DNA of 64,000 bases from JAJPKK01 sp963787675 (lineage in GTDB: Bacteria; Pseudomonadota; Alphaproteobacteria; Rhizobiales; Xanthobacteraceae). Both the position numbers and the translations under genes were made by a program. Where the stretch lies: assembly GCA_963787675.1 (NCBI GenBank), contig CAWBDV010000004.1, forward strand, positions 124,001 through 188,000, in the 5' to 3' direction. Positions within the stretch are counted from its first letter, which is position 1, and each line of letters starts with the position of its first letter. This document shows positions 55,747-64,000 of this stretch, one piece after another. Below the pieces are notes generated by a model that worked only from the letters and a program-made list of their open reading frames with translations, ran no database searches and was not told the DNA's origin.

Positions 55747-56241
55747 ATGATTCGTTACACGTTGGTCTGCAACAAGCGGCACGAATTCGAAAGCTGGTTC
55801 CAGGACTTCGCAGCCTACGACAAGCAGGCGAAGCGCGGCCTTGTGGCATGCCCGATCTGCGGCTCGGTCAAGGTCGAGAAGACGATCATGAAGCCGCAGC
55901 TCGCGCGCCGCGACAAGACGAGCGTGCCGATCGAGGCGCCGCCGGCCGAAGCATCGACCGCCGCCAATGTGCCCGCGCTGCCGGAGCCCCCCGCCCCGGT
56001 CGCGATGATCTCGCCGCAGGAGCAGGAGTTCCGCACGAAGCTCAAGGAGCTGCGCGATCACCTGGTGAAGAATGCGGAAAATGTCGGGCCGCGCTTCCCG
56101 GAAGAAGCCCGCAAGATGCATTACGGCGAGGCCGACCCGCGTTCGATCTACGGCATCGCCTCGCCCGACGAAGCGCGCGAACTCAGCGAAGAGGGCATCG
56201 CGTTCTCGCCCCTCCCGGTGTTGCCGGACGACCGGAATTAG
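55747..56241 (+). CDS. DUF1178 family protein
   Basis: This 164-residue protein opens MIRYTLVCNKRHEFESWFQDFAAYDKQ with CPICGSVKVEKTIMKP, a probable small zinc ribbon (Cys8 and the CxxC). A Pro/Ala linker follows, then a conserved C-terminal helix (EQEFRTKLKELRDHLVKNAENVGPRFPEEARKMHYGE). Function is unknown. The family is coupled to the preceding amidase; here there is no gap between the stop and this start. Confidence 0.93.
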   Translation: MIRYTLVCNKRHEFESWFQDFAAYDKQAKRGLVACPICGSVKVEKTIMKPQLARRDKTSVPIEAPPAEASTAANVPALPEPPAPVAMISPQEQEFRTKLKELRDHLVKNAENVGPRFPEEARKMHYGEADPRSIYGIASPDEARELSEEGIAFSPLPVLPDDRN

Positions 56242-56256
56242 CGGGAAAAGAGTGCG

Positions 56257-57207
56257 CTACTGCGCCCAGAGCAGCAGCACGACGCCGATCACGATCACGA
56301 TGATGCCGATGGTCTCGCGCGTCGAGACCGGCTGCTTGAACACGAAGCGCGAGATGCCCTGCGCGAACAGGACTTCGACGAGGGCGAGCGTTCGAACGCT
56401 TGCCGCGGTCGCGAGCGCAAAGGCAAGAAACCAGAACTGCGAGGCGAGCGCACCCATGAAGCCGGCAAACAGCGACGGCCGCCATGCGCGCGCGATCGCA
56501 ACGAGCACCGCCCGGTCGACGACCACAAGCCACGCCGACAGCAGCACCGACTGGAGCACGAGGCCTGCCGTCATCGTGAACGTCGCCGCCATGACGTAGT
56601 TCGGATCTTGCAGGCTCAGGATGGCACCGCGATATCCAACCGCAGACAGTGCGAAACAGGCGCCGGCGGAGAGGCCGAGCAGCGTCGCCTTGCCGGACAG
56701 GAACGGACGCAGCACCGACGACAACAGCGATGTGCCGTGCTGAGGCTCCTCCCCCGGTTTCTGCGCGCCGCCCTTGACCGACATCACGATGACCCCCGTG
56801 GTCCCGATCAGGACGGCCGCCGCCATCAACGGCGTCACCTTGTCGCCGAGGAACAGCATGCCGAACAGCGCGACCTGCACCGGCTCGGTCTTGATGTAGG
56901 CGATGGTGACGACGAACGAGCGCTCGCCCATCGCCGCGAGCATCAGCGCGGTTGCGGCAATCTGGGCGAAAGCGCCGTCGAGCAGCCAGGGAACGAAGGC
57001 GAGGCCCGGCCGCGGCAGGGCCGCCCCGGTCGTGAGGATCGCGGCGAGAAAGGCGAGCGCGAACGGGCAGCCGAACAGAAAGCGGACATGGGTTGCACCG
57101 ACGGTGCCAAGCTTACCTGTAAGCTCACGCTGGGCCGCGTTGCGCACGGTCTGCGCGGCGGCGGCGACGACCGTGAAAACCGCCCACAGCCATCCGGTAT
57201 CCGCCAC
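56257..57207 (-). CDS. EamA/DMT-family transporter
   Basis: This 316-residue protein with about ten hydrophobic spans in two repeated halves is of the drug/metabolite transporter type. GTG 57207 (VADTGWLWAVFTVVAAAAQ) is chosen because AGGA lies 6 bp upstream and it falls just after the ubiG stop; a longer frame runs into ubiG. Substrate is unknown. It is likely co-transcribed with ubiG. Confidence 0.87.
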   Translation of the reverse strand: MADTGWLWAVFTVVAAAAQTVRNAAQRELTGKLGTVGATHVRFLFGCPFALAFLAAILTTGAALPRPGLAFVPWLLDGAFAQIAATALMLAAMGERSFVVTIAYIKTEPVQVALFGMLFLGDKVTPLMAAAVLIGTTGVIVMSVKGGAQKPGEEPQHGTSLLSSVLRPFLSGKATLLGLSAGACFALSAVGYRGAILSLQDPNYVMAATFTMTAGLVLQSVLLSAWLVVVDRAVLVAIARAWRPSLFAGFMGALASQFWFLAFALATAASVRTLALVEVLFAQGISRFVFKQPVSTRETIGIIVIVIGVVLLLWAQ

Positions 57208-57209
57208 GC

Positions 57210-57965
57210 TCAGTCCTGCCGCTCCGCCGTCATCATGTAGTTCACATCCGTGTCGGACGACAATTGCCACTCGTCGTCGAGCGGATGATAGATCACTCCG
57301 GCCTCGCCACTGACGCGAAGGCCGGATTGGGTGAGCGCGATCTCGAGTTCATTCGGCGTGACGAAGCGATCCCACCGATGGGTGCCGCGCGGAAGCCAGC
57401 GCAGAACATATTCGGCGCCGACGATCGCGAACGCGAAGCTCTTGAAGGTGCGGTTGATGGTGGCGGCGATCATCAGGCCGCCCGGCTTCACCATCTCCGC
57501 CGTGCGCTGGACAAACAGCGGGACGTCGGCCACGTGCTCGACGACCTCCATGGCGAGCACGATGTCAAATCGCTCGCCGGCATCGGCAAGTGATTCGGCG
57601 GTCGCAACCCGATAGTCGATGCTCAGCGCCGCGGCTGCGGCATGAAGGTTCGCAGCCTCGATGTTTTCTGCCGCGGGATCGGCCCCGACCATGGCGGCAC
57701 CGAGCCGCGCCAACGGCTCGCACAGGATGCCGCCGCCGCACCCGATGTCGAGAATGCGCAGCCCGTCGAGACAGGGCGGCTTCTTCGGGTCGCGACCGAA
57801 CCGCCGGCACGCGGCATCGCGGATGTAGGCGATGCGAACCGGATTGAACTTGTGCAGCACCGCCATCTTGCCGTGGGGATCCCACCACTCGCCCGCAAGG
57901 GCGGAAAAGCGGTAGACCTCGGCGGCATCGACGGTCGCGTCAGTTTTAAGGGCCCTGTAAACCAT
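57210..57965 (-). CDS. ubiG: 3-demethylubiquinone-9 3-O-methyltransferase / 2-polyprenyl-6-hydroxyphenol methylase
   Basis: This 251-residue enzyme does both O-methylations in ubiquinone synthesis. It has the UbiG opening EVYRFSALAGEWWDPHGKMAVLHKFNPVRIAYIRD, the SAM loop ILDIGCGGGILCEPLARLGA, FDIVLAMEVVEHVADVP and FVTPNELE. It is divergent from lysC, sharing a 135-bp promoter region. Confidence 0.96.
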   Translation of the reverse strand: MVYRALKTDATVDAAEVYRFSALAGEWWDPHGKMAVLHKFNPVRIAYIRDAACRRFGRDPKKPPCLDGLRILDIGCGGGILCEPLARLGAAMVGADPAAENIEAANLHAAAAALSIDYRVATAESLADAGERFDIVLAMEVVEHVADVPLFVQRTAEMVKPGGLMIAATINRTFKSFAFAIVGAEYVLRWLPRGTHRWDRFVTPNELEIALTQSGLRVSGEAGVIYHPLDDEWQLSSDTDVNYMMTAERQD

Positions 57966-58006
57966 ACCGTCCTTTCGTTCGTGTCACGGTTGCCCTCTGA
58001 CCGCGG

Positions 58007-58035
58007 TTGCGGCAGCGGAGCCCCGTCGCTATATA
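58007..58035 (+). promoter_or_regulatory. Sigma-70-type promoter of lysC
   Basis: TTGCGG and TATATA are 17 bp apart in the ubiG-lysC divergent gap, giving an expected start point near 58042 and a leader of about 60 bases. Confidence 0.45.
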
Positions 58036-58100
58036 CGCGCGATTTTGCGTCGGCGCTTCGGCAATTTGATGAACCGCCGGCGGCGGGAAGGAATCAGGTT

Positions 58101-59354
58101 TTGGCTCGCCTTGTGATGAAATTCGGCGGCACTTCGGTGGCCGACATCGAGCGCATCCGCAATGTGGCGCGGCACGTCAAACGCGAGGTCGATGCCGGCC
58201 ACGAGGTGGCGGTCGTCGTGTCAGCCATGTCAGGTGCTACCAACAAGCTTGTGGAATGGTGTCGCGAAGCATCGGTGCTGCATGATGCGCGGGAATATGA
58301 CGCGGTAGTGGCATCCGGCGAGCAGGTGACCTCGGGCCTTCTTGCGATCGCGCTTCAGGCGCTGGGCGTCACCGCGCGCTCCTGGCAGGGCTGGCAGCTG
58401 CCGATCGCAACCTCGGATGCCCATGCCTCCGCCCGCATCCTTGAGGTCAACGGCGACGAACTCATCAAGCGCTTCCGCGAGCGCAAGGAAGTCGCGGTGA
58501 TATCCGGCTTCCAGGGCATCCATCGCGAGACCGGCCGTATTACGACGCTGGGTCGCGGCGGCTCCGATACGTCGGCGGTCGCGATCGCAGCCGCGATCCA
58601 TGCCGATCGCTGCGACATCTACACCGACGTCGACGGGGTCTATACGACCGATCCGCGGATCGTGCCGCGGGCGCACCGGCTCGAGCGCATTGCCTTCGAG
58701 GAAATGCTCGAACTCGCTTCGCTTGGCGCCAAAGTGCTGCAGGTTCGCTCGGTTGAACTCGGCATGTTGTACCGCGTTCCGATCTTCGTGCGCTCGAGCT
58801 TCGAGCGGCCCGAGGACATCGACCCGCATAGCCCGCCGCACGGCACCCTGATTTGCGACGAGGAGGACATCGTGGAACAGCAGGTGGTCACCGGGATCGC
58901 CTTCTCCAAGGACGAAGCGCAGATTTCGATTCGCAACGTCATGGACAAACCGGGCATCGCGGCAGCGATCTTCGGTCCGCTGGCGGATGCCAACATCAAC
59001 GTCGACATGATCGTGCAAAATGTCTCGGCCGACGGCGCGACCACGGACCTTACCTTCACCGTGCCGTCGGCCGATTTCGACCGCGCCAAGAACACAATCG
59101 CCAATGCCAAAGCGCAGATCGGCTATGCGCGGCTCGACGGTGCGACCGATGTGACCAAGGTGTCGGTCATCGGGGTCGGGATGCGCAGCCATGCCGGGGT
59201 CGCAGCAAAGGCTTTCCGTGCCCTCGCCGACCGCGGCATCAACATCCGCGCCATCACGACCTCGGAGATAAAGTTTTCCGTGCTGATCGACGCTGCTTAT
59301 ACGGAACTTGCGGTCCGCACGCTCCATTCGCTGTACGAGCTGGATAAGTCTTGA
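58101..59354 (+). CDS. lysC: Aspartate kinase
   Basis: This 417-residue enzyme makes the first step of Lys/Thr/Met synthesis. TTG 58101 (LARLVMKFGGTSVADIERI) is chosen because GGAAGGA lies upstream and the family begins ARLVMKFGGTSV; ATG 58116 would cut the nucleotide motif. The kinase domain holds KFGGTSV, GRGGSDTSAVAIAAAI and DVDGVYTTDPR. Two ACT domains follow (ISIRNVMDKPGIAAAIFGPLADANINVDMI and KVSVIGVGMRSHAGVAAKAFRALADRGINI), the usual feedback site for lysine/threonine. Confidence 0.96.
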   Translation: MARLVMKFGGTSVADIERIRNVARHVKREVDAGHEVAVVVSAMSGATNKLVEWCREASVLHDAREYDAVVASGEQVTSGLLAIALQALGVTARSWQGWQLPIATSDAHASARILEVNGDELIKRFRERKEVAVISGFQGIHRETGRITTLGRGGSDTSAVAIAAAIHADRCDIYTDVDGVYTTDPRIVPRAHRLERIAFEEMLELASLGAKVLQVRSVELGMLYRVPIFVRSSFERPEDIDPHSPPHGTLICDEEDIVEQQVVTGIAFSKDEAQISIRNVMDKPGIAAAIFGPLADANINVDMIVQNVSADGATTDLTFTVPSADFDRAKNTIANAKAQIGYARLDGATDVTKVSVIGVGMRSHAGVAAKAFRALADRGINIRAITTSEIKFSVLIDAAYTELAVRTLHSLYELDKS

Positions 59355-59384
59355 ATTTGGCGCAGCGCAGCATGGCGTTTCGCC

Positions 59385-59414
59385 TTGCAGCGCTCATATA
59401 CCATTCGCTATAGC
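59385..59414 (+). promoter_or_regulatory. Candidate promoter of ptsP
   Basis: TTGCAG and TATAGC are 18 bp apart in the 147-bp lysC-ptsP gap, about 90 bp before the ptsP start. Confidence 0.38.
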
Positions 59415-59501
59415 CTTGGTGGGTTCGACGCGGCTTAGGCCGGAGAGCGCGTCACTCCCCTTTCACTGAAGCCTGGTTACGGGCGAGCCCGGCTTGGACA
59501 T

Positions 59502-61790
59502 ATGGCCCAGGGACCTCACGCCATGCGCGGCGCGCTCGGCGGTCCGCGCGTATTATTGCGTCGGCTTCGCGAGGTGATGGCGGAGCCGGTCAGCGCGCAG
59601 GATCGCCTTGACAAGATCGTGGTGCTGATTGCCGCCAACATGGTGGCGGAGGTGTGCTCCGTCTACGTGTTGCGGGTCGATTCCACGCTCGAGCTTTATG
59701 CGACGGAGGGCCTCAACCGGGAGGCCGTGCACCAGACCGTGATGCGTTCGGATGAGGGCCTGGTCGGCCTCGTCTCGAGCGAGGCGAGCGCGATCAATCT
59801 CTCGGACGCACAGTCCCATCCGGCGTTCTCGTTCCGGCCGGAGACCGGCGAAGAGATCTACCGCTCGTTCCTCGGCGTGCCGATCCTGCGCGCCGGCAAC
59901 ACGCTCGGCGTCCTCGTCGTCCAGAACCGAGCCCAGCGCACTTATTCGGAAGAGGAGGTCGAGGCCCTCCAGACCACCGCCATGGTGATGGCGGAGATGA
60001 TCGCATCCGGCGAACTGTCGGTGCTCGCCCGGCCGGGCGCCGAGCCCGCGGTACGCCGCACGCTGCGCCTTGCCGGCAAGGTGCTCAACGAAGGGGTCGC
60101 GCTCGGCCACGTGGTGCTGCACGAGCCGCGCGTCGTCATCACCAATTTCATCGCCGACGATGTCGCCAAAGAGCGCGCCCGGCTCGATGCCGCGCTGACG
60201 GCGCTGCGGGCCGATCTCGATGCCATGTTGGAGTACGGCGAGGTCGCCGAGGGCGGCGAGCATCGCGAGGTGCTCGAAGCCTACCGCATGTTCGCCCATG
60301 ACCGCGGCTGGGTCCACAAGCTCGAAGAGGCAGTGCTGACGGGCCTCACCGCCGAAGCAGCCGTCGAGCGCGTGCAGTCGGACACCCGCGCCCGCATGCT
60401 GCGCCAAACTGATCCCTATCTGCGCGAGCGCCTGCACGATCTCGACGACCTCGCCAACCGGCTGATGCGGCAGCTTCTCGGTCGCGACCACGCGCCGAGC
60501 CGCGAACAACTGCCGGAGAACGCCATCGTGGTGGCACGTTCCATGGGTCCGGCGGCCCTTCTCGACTATGACCGCAAGCGTCTGCGCGGCCTCATCCTCG
60601 AAGAAGGCGGGCCGACCTCCCACGTGGCGATCGTCGCCCGCGCCCTCGGCATTGCCGCGGTTGGCGATGTCGATAACGCCATCGGCCTTGTCGATCCGGG
60701 CGACGCAGTCATTGTCGACGGTGCAAGCGGGGAGGTCCATATCCGGCCCTCCCCCGACCTGGAGGCGGCCTATATCGAGCGCGTGCGCGTGCGGGCACGG
60801 CGCCAGCTCCAGTATTTCGCGCTGCGCGACAAGCCGTGCGTCACACGCGACGGCGCCGAGATTTCGCTGTTCATCAATGCCGGACTGCTGGTCGACCTGC
60901 CGCATCTTGTCGAGACCGGAGCCCGCGGCATCGGCCTCTTCCGCACGGAATTGCAGTTCATGGTAGCGGCACAGTTCCCCCGCGCGACCGAGCAGCAGGG
61001 TCTCTATCGCGCAGTGCTGGACGCCGCGGCCGGTCGGCCGGTGACCTTCCGCACGCTCGATATCGGCGGCGACAAGGTTTTGCCGTACATGCGCAACGTA
61101 ACGGAAGAAAACCCCGCGCTCGGCTGGCGCGCGATCCGGCTGGGCCTTGATCGCCCGGCGCTGCTGCGCAGCCAGCTTCGCGCGCTCTTGCGCGCGGCGT
61201 CCGGACGCGAGCTCAGGGTCATGTTTCCCATGATCGCGACGGTCAAGGAATTCGAAGACGCCAAGGAGTTGGTGGAGCGGGAACTCACCTATTTGCGCCG
61301 TCACGGCCATAAGCTCCCCGAGCGGGTCGAGGTCGGCACCATGGTGGAAGTGCCGTCGCTGTTGTTTCAGCTCGACGAACTGCTTGAACGGGTGGATTTC
61401 CTCTCGGTCGGCTCGAACGATCTCGCTCAGTTCCTGTTTGCGGCCGACCGCGGCAATCCCCATGTGAACGCGCGCTTCGATGAACTGTCGCTCCCGATGC
61501 TGCGGGCCTTGAAAATGATTGCCGACCGTGGCCGTGCCTACGGCAAGCCGGTCACGGTGTGCGGAGAGATGGCGTCGCGACCGCTCGCCGCGCTTGCGCT
61601 GATCGCGATGGGCTTTCGCAACCTGTCTGTCATTCCCTCCGCGGTCGGGCCGGTGAAGGCAACCGTACTCGACCTCGACATCGCCAAGGCCGAGGGCCTG
61701 GTGAATACCCTGATCGCGCATAAGAATAGCGCCGGCTCGATTCGCGAGAAGCTCCTTGCCTTCGCGGCGGGCGAGGGCATCCCTATCTAA
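59502..61790 (+). CDS. ptsP: Nitrogen-PTS enzyme I (PEP-protein phosphotransferase PtsP)
   Basis: This 762-residue protein has an N-terminal GAF domain (about 20-165: AANMVAEVCSVYVLRVDSTLELYATEGL, IYRSFLGVPILRAGNTLGVLVVQ). The EI-type domains then carry the phosphorylated His374 in EEGGPTSHVAIVARALG, and the PEP-binding barrel (GIGLFRTELQFM, FRTLDIGGDKVLPYM, VGSNDLAQFLFAADR, CGEMASRP) follows. It phosphorylates NPr and so controls EIIA-Ntr in response to nitrogen. Downstream prfA follows after 24 bp. Confidence 0.97.
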   Translation: MAQGPHAMRGALGGPRVLLRRLREVMAEPVSAQDRLDKIVVLIAANMVAEVCSVYVLRVDSTLELYATEGLNREAVHQTVMRSDEGLVGLVSSEASAINLSDAQSHPAFSFRPETGEEIYRSFLGVPILRAGNTLGVLVVQNRAQRTYSEEEVEALQTTAMVMAEMIASGELSVLARPGAEPAVRRTLRLAGKVLNEGVALGHVVLHEPRVVITNFIADDVAKERARLDAALTALRADLDAMLEYGEVAEGGEHREVLEAYRMFAHDRGWVHKLEEAVLTGLTAEAAVERVQSDTRARMLRQTDPYLRERLHDLDDLANRLMRQLLGRDHAPSREQLPENAIVVARSMGPAALLDYDRKRLRGLILEEGGPTSHVAIVARALGIAAVGDVDNAIGLVDPGDAVIVDGASGEVHIRPSPDLEAAYIERVRVRARRQLQYFALRDKPCVTRDGAEISLFINAGLLVDLPHLVETGARGIGLFRTELQFMVAAQFPRATEQQGLYRAVLDAAAGRPVTFRTLDIGGDKVLPYMRNVTEENPALGWRAIRLGLDRPALLRSQLRALLRAASGRELRVMFPMIATVKEFEDAKELVERELTYLRRHGHKLPERVEVGTMVEVPSLLFQLDELLERVDFLSVGSNDLAQFLFAADRGNPHVNARFDELSLPMLRALKMIADRGRAYGKPVTVCGEMASRPLAALALIAMGFRNLSVIPSAVGPVKATVLDLDIAKAEGLVNTLIAHKNSAGSIREKLLAFAAGEGIPI

Positions 61791-61814
61791 CGACTGCGAT
61801 CCGGATTGCTTGCC

Positions 61815-62915
61815 GTGAATATGCTTCCCGAAGCCAAGCTTGACGCCATCCTGGCGCGGCATGCCGCGCTCCAGGCCGAGCTGTCGCGTCCGGTCGGGGC
61901 CGAAACCTATGTGAAGCTCAGCCGCGAACTCGCCGAGATCGACCCGGTCGTGGAGAAGGTCAAGGCCTACCGCGACGCCGTAACCGAGATCGCCGACCTC
62001 GATGAGATCATTGCCGACCCGGCGACGGACGCCGAAATGCGTGCCGTCGCAACCGAAGAGAAGCCCGTCCTGGAGGAGAAGCGCACCGGTCTCGAGCACG
62101 ACATCAGGCTCGCGCTGATCCCGAAGGACGCCATGGATGACCATAGCGTCATCCTCGAAATTCGCGCCGGCACCGGTGGCGACGAGGCGTCGCTGTTTGC
62201 CGGCGACCTCTTCCGGATGTACGAGCGCCATGCCGCGAAGCACGGCTGGAAGACCGAAATTCTCTCCGCGAGCGAAGGAACCAAGGGCGGCTTCAAGGAA
62301 GTCGTCGCCGAGGTCACCGGGCACGGGGTCTTCGCGCGTTTGAAATTCGAATCCGGAGTGCATCGCGTGCAGCGCGTGCCGGACACCGAAGCGTCCGGCC
62401 GCATCCACACCTCGGCCGCAACGGTTGCCGTGCTCCCGGTGGTCGAGGACGTCGATGTCGAGATCAATGACACCGACCTGCGCATCGACACGATGCGCTC
62501 GGGCGGCGCCGGCGGCCAGCACGTCAACAAGACCGAGTCGGCGGTGCGCATCACGCATATCCCGTCCGGGATCGTGGTGGTGATGCAGGAAGAGCGCTCC
62601 CAGCACCGCAACCGCACCAAGGCGATGGCGGTGCTGCGCGCCAGGCTCTATGACGCGGCGCGCCAGCGTCGCGACGCCGAGCGCGCCGCCGATCGGCGTG
62701 GCCAGGTCGGCAGCGGCGATCGCTCCGAGCGCATTCGCACCTACAACTTTCCGCAAGGGCGGGTCACCGATCACCGCATCAACCTCACGCTCTACAAGCT
62801 GCCGGAGGTGATCGAGGGTGAGTCCCTGGACGAGATCATTGACGCGCTTGTCACCGAGCACCAGGCGAGCCTGCTCGCCGCCGAGGATTCGGCGCGGGTC
62901 GGAGTGCGGGCGTGA
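61815..62915 (+). CDS. prfA: Peptide chain release factor 1
   Basis: This 366-residue factor terminates at UAA/UAG. The GGQ loop is SGGAGGQHVNKTESAVR (Gln235) and the stop-recognition region precedes it (GVHRVQRVPDTEASGRIHTSAATVAVLP). GTG 61815 (VNMLPEAKLDAIL) best matches the N-terminus of relatives; ATG 61821 is an alternative. The stop overlaps prmC in GTGA. Confidence 0.96.
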   Translation: MNMLPEAKLDAILARHAALQAELSRPVGAETYVKLSRELAEIDPVVEKVKAYRDAVTEIADLDEIIADPATDAEMRAVATEEKPVLEEKRTGLEHDIRLALIPKDAMDDHSVILEIRAGTGGDEASLFAGDLFRMYERHAAKHGWKTEILSASEGTKGGFKEVVAEVTGHGVFARLKFESGVHRVQRVPDTEASGRIHTSAATVAVLPVVEDVDVEINDTDLRIDTMRSGGAGGQHVNKTESAVRITHIPSGIVVVMQEERSQHRNRTKAMAVLRARLYDAARQRRDAERAADRRGQVGSGDRSERIRTYNFPQGRVTDHRINLTLYKLPEVIEGESLDEIIDALVTEHQASLLAAEDSARVGVRA

Positions 62916-63793
62916 GCGTCGCGGCAGCAGTTCGTTTTCGCATCGGCGATGTCAGGCGTGACATCGCGCGTCGTTTGCGCGAGCGCGGCATCGATAGCCC
63001 CGATCTCGACGCCCGCCTTATTGTCGGCCACGCGCTTGGACTCGACCACGCCGGCCTCGCGCGGGCGGACGACCGCGACCTCGATGCGGATGAACTTGCC
63101 GAGGTGGATATGCTTGTTGCGCGTCGGCTAGCCGGCGAGCCGGTCGCCCGCATCATCGGCACCAAGGAATTCTGGAGCTTGCCGATTGTGCTCTCACCGG
63201 CGGTCCTCGTGCCGCGCCCGGAAACCGAGACCGTGGTGGAACAGGCCCTCGTCGCCATCGACCGCGGTGGTGCGCGCACGCGTGCGCTTCGCATCGCCGA
63301 TCTCGGCGTCGGCTCCGGCGCGATCCTGCTCGCGCTCCTGTCCGAGTTGCCGAATGCGTTCGGCGTCGGCACCGACCGCGATCCGGCGGCGCTCGCGGTT
63401 GCGCGCGACAATGCGAGACGTCTTAGCCTCGATGCGCGCGCGGCCTTCGTCGCCTGCGATTTCGGGGCGGCGCTGAGCCCGGGCTTCGATCTCGTGGTGA
63501 CGAACCCGCCCTACATTGCATCGGGCGACATCGCGGCGCTTCCAGCCGAGGTGCGCGACTTCGATCCGCCCCGCGCGCTCAATGGCGGACCAGATGGGCT
63601 TGCCGCGTACCGCGCCATCGCCGCCGATGCGCGCCGACTGCTTGCTCCAAATGCGCACTTGATCGCCGAATTGGGCAAGGGCCAAAGCGAAGCCGTGACT
63701 TCGCTGCTTGCCGCGCAAGGCTTCGGCAGCTTTCGGATTGGCGTTGATCTCGCTGGGCTCTCGCGGACGATTACCGCCAGCCCTAACCCATGA
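62912..63793 (+). CDS. prmC: Release factor glutamine methyltransferase
   Basis: This 293-residue enzyme methylates the Gln of the GGQ loop in RF1 and RF2. Its catalytic motif NPPY is at 198-201, after the SAM loop ADLGVGSGAILLALL. The N-terminal helical bundle (DIARRLRERGIDSPDLDARLIVGHALGL) and FWSLPIVLSPAVLVPRPETE are typical. It is translationally coupled to its substrate gene prfA through GTGA. Confidence 0.96.
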   Translation: MSVAAAVRFRIGDVRRDIARRLRERGIDSPDLDARLIVGHALGLDHAGLARADDRDLDADELAEVDMLVARRLAGEPVARIIGTKEFWSLPIVLSPAVLVPRPETETVVEQALVAIDRGGARTRALRIADLGVGSGAILLALLSELPNAFGVGTDRDPAALAVARDNARRLSLDARAAFVACDFGAALSPGFDLVVTNPPYIASGDIAALPAEVRDFDPPRALNGGPDGLAAYRAIAADARRLLAPNAHLIAELGKGQSEAVTSLLAAQGFGSFRIGVDLAGLSRTITASPNP

Positions 63794-64000
63794 CCGCAGC
63801 GCGGACTGGAGCCGCGAAAAAACAGCAAAAAATCTCTTGGATTATCGGTCGAGAACGACTACGTTCCTCTTACGGAATCGACCTGAGTTCAATTGCCGCC
63901 ACCCATAAAGCCCGGAGCATAGCTCGGCGAGGCAGGTGGTGCAGATGAGACGGATACCGGAAATCGACATGATTTGATCGCCGGTGCCTCGAAATCGAGA
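63794..64000. other. Intergenic DNA after prmC, no gene seen
   Basis: The last 207 bp are AT-richer than average (AAAAAACAGCAAAAAATC near 63817) and hold no convincing reading frame, hairpin terminator or RNA gene. It probably contains the promoter of the gene beyond the window; relatives often have a DUF4167 gene there. Confidence 0.5.

Noticed and set aside
59553..62861. An open frame of about 1100 codons antisense to ptsP and prfA
   Set aside because: It lies wholly opposite two well-recognised genes, its translation is Arg/His/Asp/Gly-rich without domains, and such mirror frames are normal in GC-rich DNA with third-position G/C bias.

Overview
The window looks like chromosomal DNA of a GC-rich alphaproteobacterium of the order Hyphomicrobiales (Rhizobiales), near the Bradyrhizobium / Rhodopseudomonas / Xanthobacteraceae group. 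The evidence is the gene content and order (hisD-UPF0262-phosphatase-maf, ftsE-ftsX-DUF218-plsC, comF-grxC-nitrilase-DUF1178, ubiG / lysC-ptsP-prfA-prmC), a CYP199-type P450, an imuA-imuB-dnaE2 mutagenesis cassette behind a GTTC-N7-GTTC LexA box, and several families of GC-rich palindromic repeats. No rRNA, tRNA or CRISPR array was seen.

Layout. 1-5563: a LysR regulator cut by the window edge faces an unusual operon of an M24-fold enzyme, a short PEP-synthase-like phosphotransferase and two coupled D-2-hydroxyacid dehydrogenases. 5780-8480 (minus): pgeF, midA and lgt, each overlapping the next by 4 bases. 8590-15562: housekeeping genes (ubiK, rplY, pth, ychF, DUF2948, hisD, UPF0262, LMW phosphatase, maf). 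15619-18045: three accessory genes lying between maf and yacG. 18577-23792: an FAH-family hydrolase and an RND efflux pair. 24006-27723 (minus): murJ behind a nucleotide-sugar oxidoreductase/aminotransferase pair (GnnA/GnnB- or WbpB/WbpE-like). 27946-29160: an orphan CYP199-like P450. 29319-36513 (minus): the SOS mutasome imuA-imuB-dnaE2. 36883-41350: ftsEX, a DUF218 protein, plsC and an MFS carrier. 41504-50498: accessory DNA with secreted proteins of unknown function, ccdAB, an internally deleted ISAs1-type element with intact ends and a 10-bp target duplication, tldD, and an AT-rich toxin-antitoxin-like trio. 50737-63793: argJ, mutT, a lone Flp pilin, comF, grxC, a nitrilase-family amidase, ubiG, lysC, ptsP, prfA and prmC.

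The most striking observation is in the mutasome. dnaE2 (1457 codons) and imuB (701 codons) are each much longer than their families. The excess consists of five in-frame blocks made of the same palindromic repeats that otherwise sit between genes here. The reading frames stay open through nested and paired palindromes and short tandem repeats, much like the Rickettsia palindromic elements that insert into coding sequence. A second candidate novelty is the LysR-linked operon at 848-5563. Its M24 enzyme carries Cys where a metal-binding Asp is expected. Its phosphotransferase has the ATP-grasp and phosphohistidine domains of PEP synthase but no pyruvate/PEP-binding barrel.

All calls come from reading the sequence and recalled family knowledge; no database search was run. 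Start codons were moved downstream of the longest open frame where a ribosome-binding site, the family's usual N-terminus or overlap with a neighbour supported it.
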